Shown in pieces: positions 8,753-18,690 of a stretch of 39,504 bases of DNA. Within the stretch, counting starts at the first letter, position 1; each line of letters starts with the position of its first letter. The position numbers and the translations under genes are program-made. Under the pieces are notes generated by a model that saw only the letters and a list, made by a program, of their open reading frames with translations, had not been told where the DNA came from and did not search any database. The stretch is from NCBI GenBank assembly GCA_903910445.1, contig CAIVZR010000093.1, forward strand, positions 1 to 39,504, in the 5' to 3' direction. The stretch is from an uncultured Bacteroidota bacterium. GTDB lineage: Bacteria > Bacteroidota > Bacteroidia > UKL13-3.

Positions 8753-9733
8753 TTAAACGATAATTTTTAAATCGGTGGTATTGAGTACCGCAGTAGCCCA
8801 GGCAAATCCAACCCCAAAGCCGCAGAGTAATGACTGCTGTGAAGCTTTATTCTGAAGGGTTTCGGCCATTGCGAATGGAATGGACGCAGAACTTTGATTG
8901 CCATACTTAGAGAAAATATCTGGCACCTGATTCATTTCTAAAGCTAAGTTTTTTGCTAATGTTGAAATGATAAAAGAGTTGGCCTGATGAAAGAAAAAAT
9001 AATCAATATGGTCTCTGTTTATTTGATATTTCTTTAGCAATTCATTCACCGCATTAGGAACTTCCTGTATGGCCATTTGCATCACTTCCGCACCATCCAT
9101 AAACAAGAAATCGTCTGTGGTATGGTTGAGGTGATTTCTATAAGCCCCATTGGGTATGATGATTTTATCAAAATTTATTCCTTGTGAATGGAAGGAGAAA
9201 TAACTCTTCACTCCCTCTTTCTTATGAAGTAAGGTGGCACTTCCTCCATCGCCGAAAATAGGCGCGGTAGCTGCATCTGCGGGGTTAACCGTTTTGCTGA
9301 TGGTATCGCCTACACATAGCAGTACCGAATTTATTTCTGGCAATTGCAATAGCTGATGGGCTTGAAATAAACCTTGCAGATATCCATTACAACCGGCATT
9401 GATATCTATGCAAAAACAAGAAGCTGATAACGCTAATCGGGCATGTAACAAATATGAATTGCCTGGCTGAAAATGATCAGGCGTTTGGGTTACGAAAACC
9501 AGGGCATCGATATTCGATAAATTCAATTCCAGTTTACGCGTGGCTGTTTCACAGAGGTCGAGGGTGGTTTCCTGATTTACTATATATCGATTTTGAAAGC
9601 CGATGACACTTTTTAATTTTTGCTTACGCGCGTTATCTAAGCCATCATAACTTTCATCGTCATAACTAATTTTAATGGAAGGCAGTGCCACAGCCATTTT
9701 CTCGATTGCTACATTATGAAAAGCGGCGTACAC
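8753..9733 (-). CDS. 3-oxoacyl-ACP synthase III-like condensing enzyme (KAS III)
   Basis: A 326-residue thiolase-fold enzyme of the FabH group, predicted to condense an acyl-CoA or acyl-ACP with a malonyl thioester. The catalytic triad is visible: Cys115 in DINAGCNGYLQG, His249 in FFHQAN and Asn279 in YGNQSSASIP. The GDGGSATLL loop and a C-terminal GFGVGFAWA glycine loop are also family features. The start is GTG at 9733, 12 bases after panB ends. Placement between panB and a GT4 glycosyltransferase, away from other fatty-acid genes, suggests a specialised product such as an acylated glycan or lipid rather than housekeeping FabH; that is inference. PanB makes a precursor of CoA and of the ACP prosthetic group, which is a possible metabolic link. 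Confidence 0.85.
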   Translation of the reverse strand: MYAAFHNVAIEKMAVALPSIKISYDDESYDGLDNARKQKLKSVIGFQNRYIVNQETTLDLCETATRKLELNLSNIDALVFVTQTPDHFQPGNSYLLHARLALSASCFCIDINAGCNGYLQGLFQAHQLLQLPEINSVLLCVGDTISKTVNPADAATAPIFGDGGSATLLHKKEGVKSYFSFHSQGINFDKIIIPNGAYRNHLNHTTDDFLFMDGAEVMQMAIQEVPNAVNELLKKYQINRDHIDYFFFHQANSFIISTLAKNLALEMNQVPDIFSKYGNQSSASIPFAMAETLQNKASQQSLLCGFGVGFAWATAVLNTTDLKIIV

Positions 9734-9745
9734 TGAGGGAGTTGT

Positions 9746-10564
9746 TTAGTATTGTTCTTTCTCGTTTGGAAAATCTTTGTTCTTCACGTCTTCAATATAA
9801 CGACCTACAGCGTTTAAGATATCGTCGTACAAATTGAGGTAACGACGAATAAATCGTGGGTTAAAATCCTTACTGATGCCAAGTAAATCGTGGGTTACGA
9901 GTACCTGTCCATCAACGGCTCCGCCTGCACCTATACCAATAATTGGGATGGCGATTTCTTTCGCTACTTGTGCTGCCAGCGAGGCAGGAATTTTTTCGAG
10001 AACGATGGCGAAGCAGCCAGCAGCTTGCAAGGCATGGGCATCGCGAATGAGTTTTTGTGCCTCTTCTTCTTCTTTGGCGCGCACTTCGAAGGTGCCAAAT
10101 TTATAAATCGATTGCGGTGTTAATCCTAAGTGGCCCATCACCGGGATTCCGGCAGAAACAATACGTTTGATAGATTCTACCACTTCTTCCCCACCTTCTA
10201 ATTTAATAGCATGGGCACCCGATTCCTTCATGATGCGAATCGCTGATTGTAATGCTTCCTTGCTATTTCCCTGGTACGAACCAAAAGGTAAATCAACCAC
10301 TACCAAGGCACGATAGATACCACGTATCACCGACGATGCATGATAAATCATTTGATCGAGGGTGATGGGCAAGGTGGTCATATGACCTGCCATGACATTG
10401 GAGGCGCTATCGCCAACCAATAATACATCCACCTTTGCGGCATCTAATATTTTCGCCATACTATAATCGTAGGCTGTAAGCATGCTTATTTTTTCACCAC
10501 GTTCTTTCATTTCCTGAAGCACGTGTGTGGTAATGCGTTTGATATCTTTATAATGTACCGACAT
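9746..10564 (-). CDS. panB: 3-methyl-2-oxobutanoate hydroxymethyltransferase
   Basis: Transfers a hydroxymethyl group from methylene-tetrahydrofolate to 2-oxoisovalerate, giving ketopantoate, the first committed step of pantothenate and CoA synthesis. At 272 residues it has the family length. Metal ligands are seen as Asp52 (VGDSASNV), Asp91 (VDLPFGSY) and Glu123 (KLEGG). The catalytic Glu190 is in [10 protein letters not shown], and GHLGLTPQ is another family hallmark. The ATG at 10564 is a clear start, 29 bases after the coiled-coil exported protein. panC and panD are not in the window. It lies in a minus-strand run with the KAS III and GT4 genes. Confidence 0.96.
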   Translation of the reverse strand: MSVHYKDIKRITTHVLQEMKERGEKISMLTAYDYSMAKILDAAKVDVLLVGDSASNVMAGHMTTLPITLDQMIYHASSVIRGIYRALVVVDLPFGSYQGNSKEALQSAIRIMKESGAHAIKLEGGEEVVESIKRIVSAGIPVMGHLGLTPQSIYKFGTFEVRAKEEEEAQKLIRDAHALQAAGCFAIVLEKIPASLAAQVAKEIAIPIIGIGAGGAVDGQVLVTHDLLGISKDFNPRFIRRYLNLYDDILNAVGRYIEDVKNKDFPNEKEQY

Positions 10565-10593
10565 AATGAAAATCGATTTAGAGGGCGATTAAA

Positions 10594-11802
10594 TTATTTT
10601 GATTCGAGTTTTTTGACACGCAAGGTGAGCTTTTTATTTTGCAACTCCAATTCTTTGTTGCGTTTTTCTAAGGCTTCATTGGTCATTTTTTCCATGCGCA
10701 GTTTTTCGGCAAGCTTCAGGCTTATTTCGCTTCCTTCGCTTTTATTGAGAATTACGCGTACATCTTCATAAGCCCTTACCAGCCCCATCAACGAATCATT
10801 CTGTACTTGAAGTGCTTTGTTCTCTGCTTCCAATCGGTAATTTTCGTTTCGGTAATCACGCTTCCCATCATGATCTAAAATCGATTGTAAGCTATCCGCC
10901 CGATCCTGCTCCTGATTGGCCTTATTACGATACTGGTTCAGTTGTAATTGCAATTCATCATTCTTCTTTTTAAGTGCAATGAGTTCGGCATTGGTTGCGG
11001 GTTTCACCGTGGTAGGGATATTTGGCTTCGGCGCAACTACATGTGCAGCGCTATCTTGTTTATTTGTCTTAGGACCCTTTGCCACTTTCGAAGTATCCTT
11101 CGATGCAGGCTTGTAAACTGGCATGGTTTCTACTGGTGTATCGATAATGGGCTCCCGCTCTTGCTCCATCTTTGTTTCCGAATACACCCCAAAATTATCT
11201 GCCCAAATTTTTGTGTCTGCACCTATTACCAAGCCAACTCTTCCTATCGAAAAGCTATCAATTTGTTTTGTGAGAATGGCTGTTCCATTCACCAGCAGCG
11301 TATAATTATTACTATCACATTGAATGGTGAGTAAATTATTGGCTGCACCCATGGACTTAAATTTCACCCATCCTTGCTCATTAGGAGTTGCGGTGAGATA
11401 AGTAACTTTTCCATCGCTGATTTTCCGGATTCGCACCTTCCCTTCCTGATGAATTTCGGCTACCAACGCCATTGTTTTACTGGCTTTAAATACTACCCCA
11501 GCATATTGATTCTTATTCTTTCCCTTATCAAAATTCAAATTCAGGCGGATCTCGAAATTGATTAATGGATTCTCCCATTTACAGAAAACCATATCTACGG
11601 TTTGCTTATTTCGGCGGTACATTTCATATTGACCGTTCTCTAAGAAATATAAATTATCGACATTATTACTCACCTTCCAGTTATCGTAGCTGCCATCATC
11701 AAAATCATCATAAAACTCAGGTGTAGCATAGGTGCGCGACTGTGCCGATGCCACCTGGAAAGCCCATAATGAAATCAATATTAATACAAGTTTTTTAAGC
11801 AT
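10594..11802 (-). CDS. Exported protein with ConA-like beta domain and C-terminal coiled coil
   Basis: A 402-residue protein of unknown function. A signal peptide (1-20, ending ASAQ) is followed by a beta-rich domain (about 25-210) resembling concanavalin-like or LamG-type jelly rolls. It contains DDFDDGSYDNWKV near its start and a GRVGLVIGADTKIWADNF ending that is typical of such folds. A Pro/Thr/Lys-rich linker (about 215-270) leads to a heptad-like, Lys/Glu/Leu/Asn-rich coiled coil (about 272-402). There is no T9SS sorting domain, so it may stay in the periplasm or associate through the coiled coil. It lies 64 bases downstream of the ABC-F gene and 29 bases upstream of panB, on the same strand. 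No named family was recognised. Confidence 0.7.
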   Translation of the reverse strand: MLKKLVLILISLWAFQVASAQSRTYATPEFYDDFDDGSYDNWKVSNNVDNLYFLENGQYEMYRRNKQTVDMVFCKWENPLINFEIRLNLNFDKGKNKNQYAGVVFKASKTMALVAEIHQEGKVRIRKISDGKVTYLTATPNEQGWVKFKSMGAANNLLTIQCDSNNYTLLVNGTAILTKQIDSFSIGRVGLVIGADTKIWADNFGVYSETKMEQEREPIIDTPVETMPVYKPASKDTSKVAKGPKTNKQDSAAHVVAPKPNIPTTVKPATNAELIALKKKNDELQLQLNQYRNKANQEQDRADSLQSILDHDGKRDYRNENYRLEAENKALQVQNDSLMGLVRAYEDVRVILNKSEGSEISLKLAEKLRMEKMTNEALEKRNKELELQNKKLTLRVKKLESK

Positions 11803-11866
11803 GATAGCAAAAATAAGAAATAAGAATTAGTGATTGTGGAAGCGTCGAAATAAATTCTATCTGATT

Positions 11867-13489
<1,623 letters not shown>

Positions 13490-13582
13490 TTAAAAAGGAG
13501 CGCGAAATTAAGCATTTTCAAAGGCTTTTGGTGGGTGGAAGGGAATTTTGTTTGGGAACTATTTCAGGAAAAGGTAAAAAAA

Positions 13583-13611
13583 TTTGCAATTAATTTTTTT
13601 TAATACATTCG
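13583..13611 (+). promoter_or_regulatory. Putative promoter of the subtilase gene
   Basis: TTTG (13583-13586), 17 bases, then TACATTCG (13604-13611), one mismatch from TAnnTTTG, followed by the ATG 15 bases later. Spacing is right for a Bacteroidota -33/-7 pair, but the -7 box is imperfect. The 143-base spacer to the divergent ABC-F gene holds nothing else that I recognise. Confidence 0.4.
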
Positions 13612-13626
13612 TAAAAAATTCGTATT

Positions 13627-16600
13627 ATGAAAAAACTTACAATTCTACTGCTTTCTACTTTTATTTCATTTAATTTTTTATTAGGTCAAATTGTTTTTGA
13701 CAGCACCTCCTATTCAAGCATAAACCTGAATACAAACTGGGATGCAAAATTTAATAAAGGCACTATTAACATGGGCCATTATGGATGGTGGCAGGACTTC
13801 TTTGAAACACCTGATGATTATTCAAACGCATACTATAATGGCAAATATTATGTATTAATGAGTTTTAATCGTAACCCAGACGCTGCAGCGATTGCAAGAT
13901 TGAATAGTGTTGGTATAAGATTACTAAAATATGTACCTTCTCAAACTTATTGGGTAGAGATTAGTGAAAATACAACTTATGATGATATACCTAACAATGT
14001 AAATACAAATGATTTTTCGGTTTTGCAAATTGCATCCTTTCCAATAGATTGGAAGGTTAATTCAACCCTTGATATTTATGGTTCGAATAATGATTCAATC
14101 AATATTAAACATAAAATAATGGTCTGGATTCATAATGGAGTAAGTCTTTTACAAGTGAAAAATGAAATTGAAGCAGATAGTATAATTGTCACTGATACAA
14201 TGGGAGAAATAAATGCTATTGTATTATATACGAATGGGGCTCATTTCATAGAATTGAAAAATTCTCCCATTGTATATTATATAGAGCCATTAGATAATCG
14301 TATTGAAGCCCAAGCATCAACATCATTTATTAATAATTTCTCGAATGCGAGCTATTCAAATTTAGGAACTTCAGGACTTTCAGGTTTAGGAGTTCAAATT
14401 AACTTATATGAAGATTATATTAATCCTCATATAGATTTCAGGAAAAGGATTACAAGTTATGTACCAACAAGTTCAATTTTTAGCCATGGAACTGAAATGG
14501 CAGGAAATATTGTAGGTAAGGGGATTATTGACCCAAGAGCAAAGGGCGTGGCATTTAATGGCAATCTCAACATTATTTCCACTAATAATGCAATGGTTAC
14601 ATACTCAACTATGCCTGGATTCAACTTGACGGGGTGGAATAACTTTTATAATGGAACTATAAATGCCAAAATTTCATCCAACTCATGGGTGTCAATAGTT
14701 GGGAACCCTTGTGGATTGGGATCGCCATATAATGCCTATTCTTATACATTTGACCACACATCTATTCTTCGGCAAAATTTATTACAGATTTTTGCAGCAG
14801 GTAATAACCCGGGTATCTTAGGTTGCAATGCAAATACATTTAGGTCAATTACATCTTCACTCTGTTCATCTAAAAACAGTTTGACAATTGGTGCGTTAAG
14901 TGCAAATAACCTAATTGCTTCCTATTCAGCTTATGGGCCAGTTAGTGACGGCCGAATCAAACCAGATTTGGTTACTCTTGGAGATGTTTCAATAAATACT
15001 GATTTAATTGACGGATATTCTTTTGGGAATGTTGGGACATCTCAAGCTACTTCTATAGCAAGCGGATGTGCAGCATTAGTTTATGAAAGATATAAACAAA
15101 TATATAATTCTTGGCCTTCATCAACACTTGTAAAAGGTTTATTAATGAATAGTGCAACTGATGTTGATAATTTAGGACCTGATTACAGAACTGGATACGG
15201 CAATATTAACATGTACAAAACATTACAAAACTTAAATCAATCAAGTTTTATTTCTGGTTCAATAGTAAATGGACAAACTAAGACGTATACGTTTAATCCT
15301 GGATCTAATGGGATAACATCAAAGATAATGCTTATTTGGCAGGATATAGAAGGAACACCGAGTGCAACTATCGCTCTAATAAACGACCTAGATCTACAAG
15401 TTAATAGTTCAACCTCAGTAGTAACTCAACCTTCAATTTTAGATCCATCCAATCCATCTGCTTTAGCAATTACAGGTATTGATCATTTGAACAATGTAGA
15501 ACAAGTAACTTTAAATAATACCAATAGTACCTACACGATATCTGTGAGTGGGTTCAATATTCCAAACGGGGCGACTCAAGAATTTTTCTTGCTATTTACA
15601 AATAACGACTTCGGACTTAAATTAATTTACCCTAATGGCGGCAATATTTTAAGCCCTGGAAGCATTGAAAAAATAACTTGGGAAGCATATAGCATGCCGT
15701 CCAGTGGTCTTTTTTCCATAGATTATAGTATTGATGGAGGAGTAAATTGGACTCCAATAGTTACTAATTTATCAAGCGTAACTAGAACAATCAATTGGAC
15801 TATCCCCGCAACTTTTACAAATCAAGGAAGAATAAGAGTAAGACAAACTTCACCGTACTCTCTAAGTGAGATTAGTGATAATAATTTCAATATTTTAGGA
15901 CAACCTTCAGGTTTGACTATCACAAATCAATGTGAAAACAAATTTACTTTAAATTGGACCAGTACTGCTAATGCTACTGATTACATTGTTGAAAGGCTTG
16001 ATGAATCAACTGACACATGGACAACAATTCAAACCACAACTACTAATAGTACAACAATAACTGAACCTAACTTAGGCTGCTATTATTACACTATTCAAGC
16101 GAGAAGAACATCACTTAATATAATCAGTGAATTTGCAATTGCTAAAAAAGTTTGCTTAACCCATAATGCAAGTGTTTCTGGAACATTTCTACTTTCTCCA
16201 TCTCCAAGTGGATGTCTAATTCCAGGTACTACCAATATTTATATAAATGCTTCTCTTGCAGTACCAATCAATTATAATATTTGGTGGGAGGTAAGTATTG
16301 ATAATGGTCTTTCATGGAATGCAACTACAATTACCCAAACAGGCAGTGGGACCTGGCTAATTCCTGTTTTTCTTACAAATATGGGAGGTTGGCAATATCG
16401 CTTAAATTATATAAACTATGCAAATTGTACTAGATATGTCAGTAACACATTATCCTTAGATTTAGATTTTAATTTCACTTCATATACAAGTATGGATTTG
16501 TCAGGGGTTGGCAATAATACTCAAGGGAGTCATACAGTTACTTTAAATCAAAGTTTAGGATTACAATATCAATGGCAATTTAGATCATATAAAGGCGAAT

Positions 16601-17211
16601 ACGTTTGTTATACTGATCCAAATACTGGTGTTCAGTATTATTGCCCGGAATATGATAATTGGGAGGATATTAATTGTACATTAATGTATATAAATTCGTG
16701 CACAGAGACTAAGATGACTAAAACATATAATATTTCCGGAATTCCGCTAATAGGTGACCTGCGATTTAATTTCACAGGTTATAATTCACCTACCTTAACA
16801 CATCTATACCTAGACCCTGCAATCGGCGGCAACTATTCAAATGATGCCATGGTGGCAATGTTTCCGCATCAAATTCGTTGTAAAGTATTTAACAATAGCT
16901 GTTTAAAATATTCAAATGAAGACGGATTTGGTCTAACGAAGACAAATAAGAATCAAGGTATTTCAAACGAAATATCGAATTCCATTTTTAAAGTTTACCC
17001 GAATCCTATAATTAATAATTTCACTATTGAGACAGTTAGTTTATATCCTGTCAAATTCTATATTTTCAGCGCTGAAGGAAAAGGAATTTTTTCGGGGATT
17101 TTCTCAAATAATTATAATCTAAATGTAGCTGATTGGGTAAATGGGTATTATTTTATTAAATTTGTTACTGGTTCAACAGTACAAACGCAAAAACTTATCA
17201 TCAATCATTGA
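13627..17211 (+). CDS. S8 (subtilisin-like) serine peptidase with T9SS type-A sorting domain
   Basis: A 1194-residue secreted subtilase. Order of parts: signal peptide (1-21), a propeptide-like region (about 60-225), the S8 domain (about 245-540), a beta domain of the kind that follows many S8 cores (about 545-660), an FNIII-like module (about 760-840), Cys-rich Ig-like segments, and a sorting domain with VYPNPIINN near the end. Catalytic His287 is in FSHGTEMAG, oxyanion Asn393 in AAGNN and nucleophile Ser472 in GTSQATSIASG. Where the catalytic Asp is expected the sequence is INLYEDY, placing Glu262 at that position with Asp263 next to it. Codon and base use are clearly A+T-richer than in the flanking housekeeping genes. 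The next gene starts two bases after this stop. Confidence 0.88.
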   Translation: MKKLTILLLSTFISFNFLLGQIVFDSTSYSSINLNTNWDAKFNKGTINMGHYGWWQDFFETPDDYSNAYYNGKYYVLMSFNRNPDAAAIARLNSVGIRLLKYVPSQTYWVEISENTTYDDIPNNVNTNDFSVLQIASFPIDWKVNSTLDIYGSNNDSINIKHKIMVWIHNGVSLLQVKNEIEADSIIVTDTMGEINAIVLYTNGAHFIELKNSPIVYYIEPLDNRIEAQASTSFINNFSNASYSNLGTSGLSGLGVQINLYEDYINPHIDFRKRITSYVPTSSIFSHGTEMAGNIVGKGIIDPRAKGVAFNGNLNIISTNNAMVTYSTMPGFNLTGWNNFYNGTINAKISSNSWVSIVGNPCGLGSPYNAYSYTFDHTSILRQNLLQIFAAGNNPGILGCNANTFRSITSSLCSSKNSLTIGALSANNLIASYSAYGPVSDGRIKPDLVTLGDVSINTDLIDGYSFGNVGTSQATSIASGCAALVYERYKQIYNSWPSSTLVKGLLMNSATDVDNLGPDYRTGYGNINMYKTLQNLNQSSFISGSIVNGQTKTYTFNPGSNGITSKIMLIWQDIEGTPSATIALINDLDLQVNSSTSVVTQPSILDPSNPSALAITGIDHLNNVEQVTLNNTNSTYTISVSGFNIPNGATQEFFLLFTNNDFGLKLIYPNGGNILSPGSIEKITWEAYSMPSSGLFSIDYSIDGGVNWTPIVTNLSSVTRTINWTIPATFTNQGRIRVRQTSPYSLSEISDNNFNILGQPSGLTITNQCENKFTLNWTSTANATDYIVERLDESTDTWTTIQTTTTNSTTITEPNLGCYYYTIQARRTSLNIISEFAIAKKVCLTHNASVSGTFLLSPSPSGCLIPGTTNIYINASLAVPINYNIWWEVSIDNGLSWNATTITQTGSGTWLIPVFLTNMGGWQYRLNYINYANCTRYVSNTLSLDLDFNFTSYTSMDLSGVGNNTQGSHTVTLNQSLGLQYQWQFRSYKGEYVCYTDPNTGVQYYCPEYDNWEDINCTLMYINSCTETKMTKTYNISGIPLIGDLRFNFTGYNSPTLTHLYLDPAIGGNYSNDAMVAMFPHQIRCKVFNNSCLKYSNEDGFGLTKTNKNQGISNEISNSIFKVYPNPIINNFTIETVSLYPVKFYIFSAEGKGIFSGIFSNNYNLNVADWVNGYYFIKFVTGSTVQTQKLIINH

Positions 17212-17213
17212 TT

Positions 17214-18494
17214 ATGAAAAAATTATTATATACATCAATTCTAATACTATTATTCATTAACCTACAAGCACAGTGGTTCAATAAATCTACCGGTGTGTAT
17301 TCTTCTCTGGAAAGAATAAAACAATTAGATAGTACTTTCTATATTTTAGGTAATAATTATCTATATGGCTCGAGTGATTCCTGTAAAACATTTTATCTTG
17401 CGGGGTATGATTTTATCAACAAATTCAATGATGTGTTCAGAAACGCAGATACAATTTATGTTACAAGTTACAATAATCTAAATTCCAATTATTACTATCA
17501 TCAAAAATATTTTAAAATCTTACCTAATACCAAGTTTATTGATACCACAATACTTAATTCCTTTCTGAGTGATTATAACTTTTCTACCTTGAGGTATGAA
17601 GATTCGATTGTTTGGGTATTTCAAGAAAGAAATATAAGACGGTTGACAAATCAATATAGTGTTGTATCTGCCATAACTCAGCCTTATGTAGTATATAAAG
17701 GAGGATTTAGCCGAGGTTATTTTTGGTACGACTCTCTAGTATTTAAGGCATTATTTCAAAAGAATAGCACCTTTTTTGTTTTAAACAATTATGAACCTGG
17801 TTTACAGAAAAGCTATACTGCAATTGTCAGACGAGAAATTAAAAAAATAGCACCAAACCAATCTCAATTTGATAATATTCCAAATCTCCCGTATTCCAAA
17901 TCGCTATATATGTTTAATGATACTGCTGGAGTTATTATTGGAGATACGTTTATTGCAAAGAGCGATAATTATATTAATTGGAAGATAGAATATACCAATA
18001 ACAAGTGTAATTTTAAACAAGTTTGGTTTGTAAATAGGGATACTGGTTATGTTGTAGGAAGTAAAAATGGTAAAGCCCTCATCTTAAAAAGTTTTGATGG
18101 AGGTATTACTTGGAAAGAACAACTATGCCCAGTAACCGCTCCACTCAATGATATTAAATTTACGGAGGATGGAAGGATAGGAATTATCGTTGGGGATAGT
18201 GGCACTATTTTGCGAACTACCAATGGAGGCTGGAATCAATTTGTTGGGATTAGCTCGAAAATAAGTAGCCCCAGTATAATAACAATTTACCCGAACCCTG
18301 CATTAAATTTCCTAAATATTAAAAGTGAAGGTCAGCCTGCTAATTTGCAATTTAGTATATTTAATTATTTGGGAATTGAAGTTATGACTGGTTATTTAAA
18401 TTCACCTCTAAACACAATTGATATAAGTAACTTACCTTCAGGTTTTTATTTCGTGCAAGCAGGGAATTTCACCTTCCAATTCGTGAAAAGTTAG
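17214..18494 (+). CDS. Secreted Ycf48/BNR-repeat-like protein with T9SS type-A sorting domain
   Basis: A 426-residue protein with a signal peptide (about 1-19, ending LQAQ) and an N-terminal region of beta-strand repeats. An Asp-box-like unit (SFDGGITWKEQ) and GDSGTILRTTNGGW follow, as in Ycf48-like and BNR/sialidase-type propellers. A sorting domain begins around IYPNPALN. The ATG at 17214 is preferred over the TTG at 17208 because the Lys-Lys-rich signal peptide starts there. It lies two bases after the subtilase stop, so the two are almost certainly one transcript and the protein may act with the peptidase. It shares the A+T-rich composition of its partner. The function is not known; enzymatic sialidase activity should not be assumed from Asp boxes alone. 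Confidence 0.75.
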   Translation: MKKLLYTSILILLFINLQAQWFNKSTGVYSSLERIKQLDSTFYILGNNYLYGSSDSCKTFYLAGYDFINKFNDVFRNADTIYVTSYNNLNSNYYYHQKYFKILPNTKFIDTTILNSFLSDYNFSTLRYEDSIVWVFQERNIRRLTNQYSVVSAITQPYVVYKGGFSRGYFWYDSLVFKALFQKNSTFFVLNNYEPGLQKSYTAIVRREIKKIAPNQSQFDNIPNLPYSKSLYMFNDTAGVIIGDTFIAKSDNYINWKIEYTNNKCNFKQVWFVNRDTGYVVGSKNGKALILKSFDGGITWKEQLCPVTAPLNDIKFTEDGRIGIIVGDSGTILRTTNGGWNQFVGISSKISSPSIITIYPNPALNFLNIKSEGQPANLQFSIFNYLGIEVMTGYLNSPLNTIDISNLPSGFYFVQAGNFTFQFVKS

Positions 18495-18672
18495 TAGATG
18501 AATCTGTCAATTTGTGATATGTCTTTACCGCATAAAAACTAATAATCCTTATGAGCATTTTTTCCTTAATTTTCAAAAACAATATTCTCTGCCGATTAAT
18601 CCCATTTAATAGGCATCAAAACTTTTGTTTGTTTTCCGTTATTATTTCTGCCACCTTGTCAGTTCTATTTCG

Positions 18673-18680
18673 TAAATTTG
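18673..18680 (+). promoter_or_regulatory. Putative -7 box (TAAATTTG) of miaB
   Basis: TAAATTTG is a full TAnnTTTG match, 10 bases before the miaB ATG, implying a very short or absent leader. A TTG at 18656-18658 is slightly closer than the usual -33 spacing. The rest of the 196-base spacer after the upstream gene shows nothing recognisable. Confidence 0.5.
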
Positions 18681-18690
18681 CCCCCCTTTT

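Noticed and set aside
10948-11334. 128-codon plus-strand ORF inside the coiled-coil protein gene
   Set aside because: It is antisense to a gene with a clear signal peptide and domain layout, and its product is Cys/Ile-rich without recognisable motifs.
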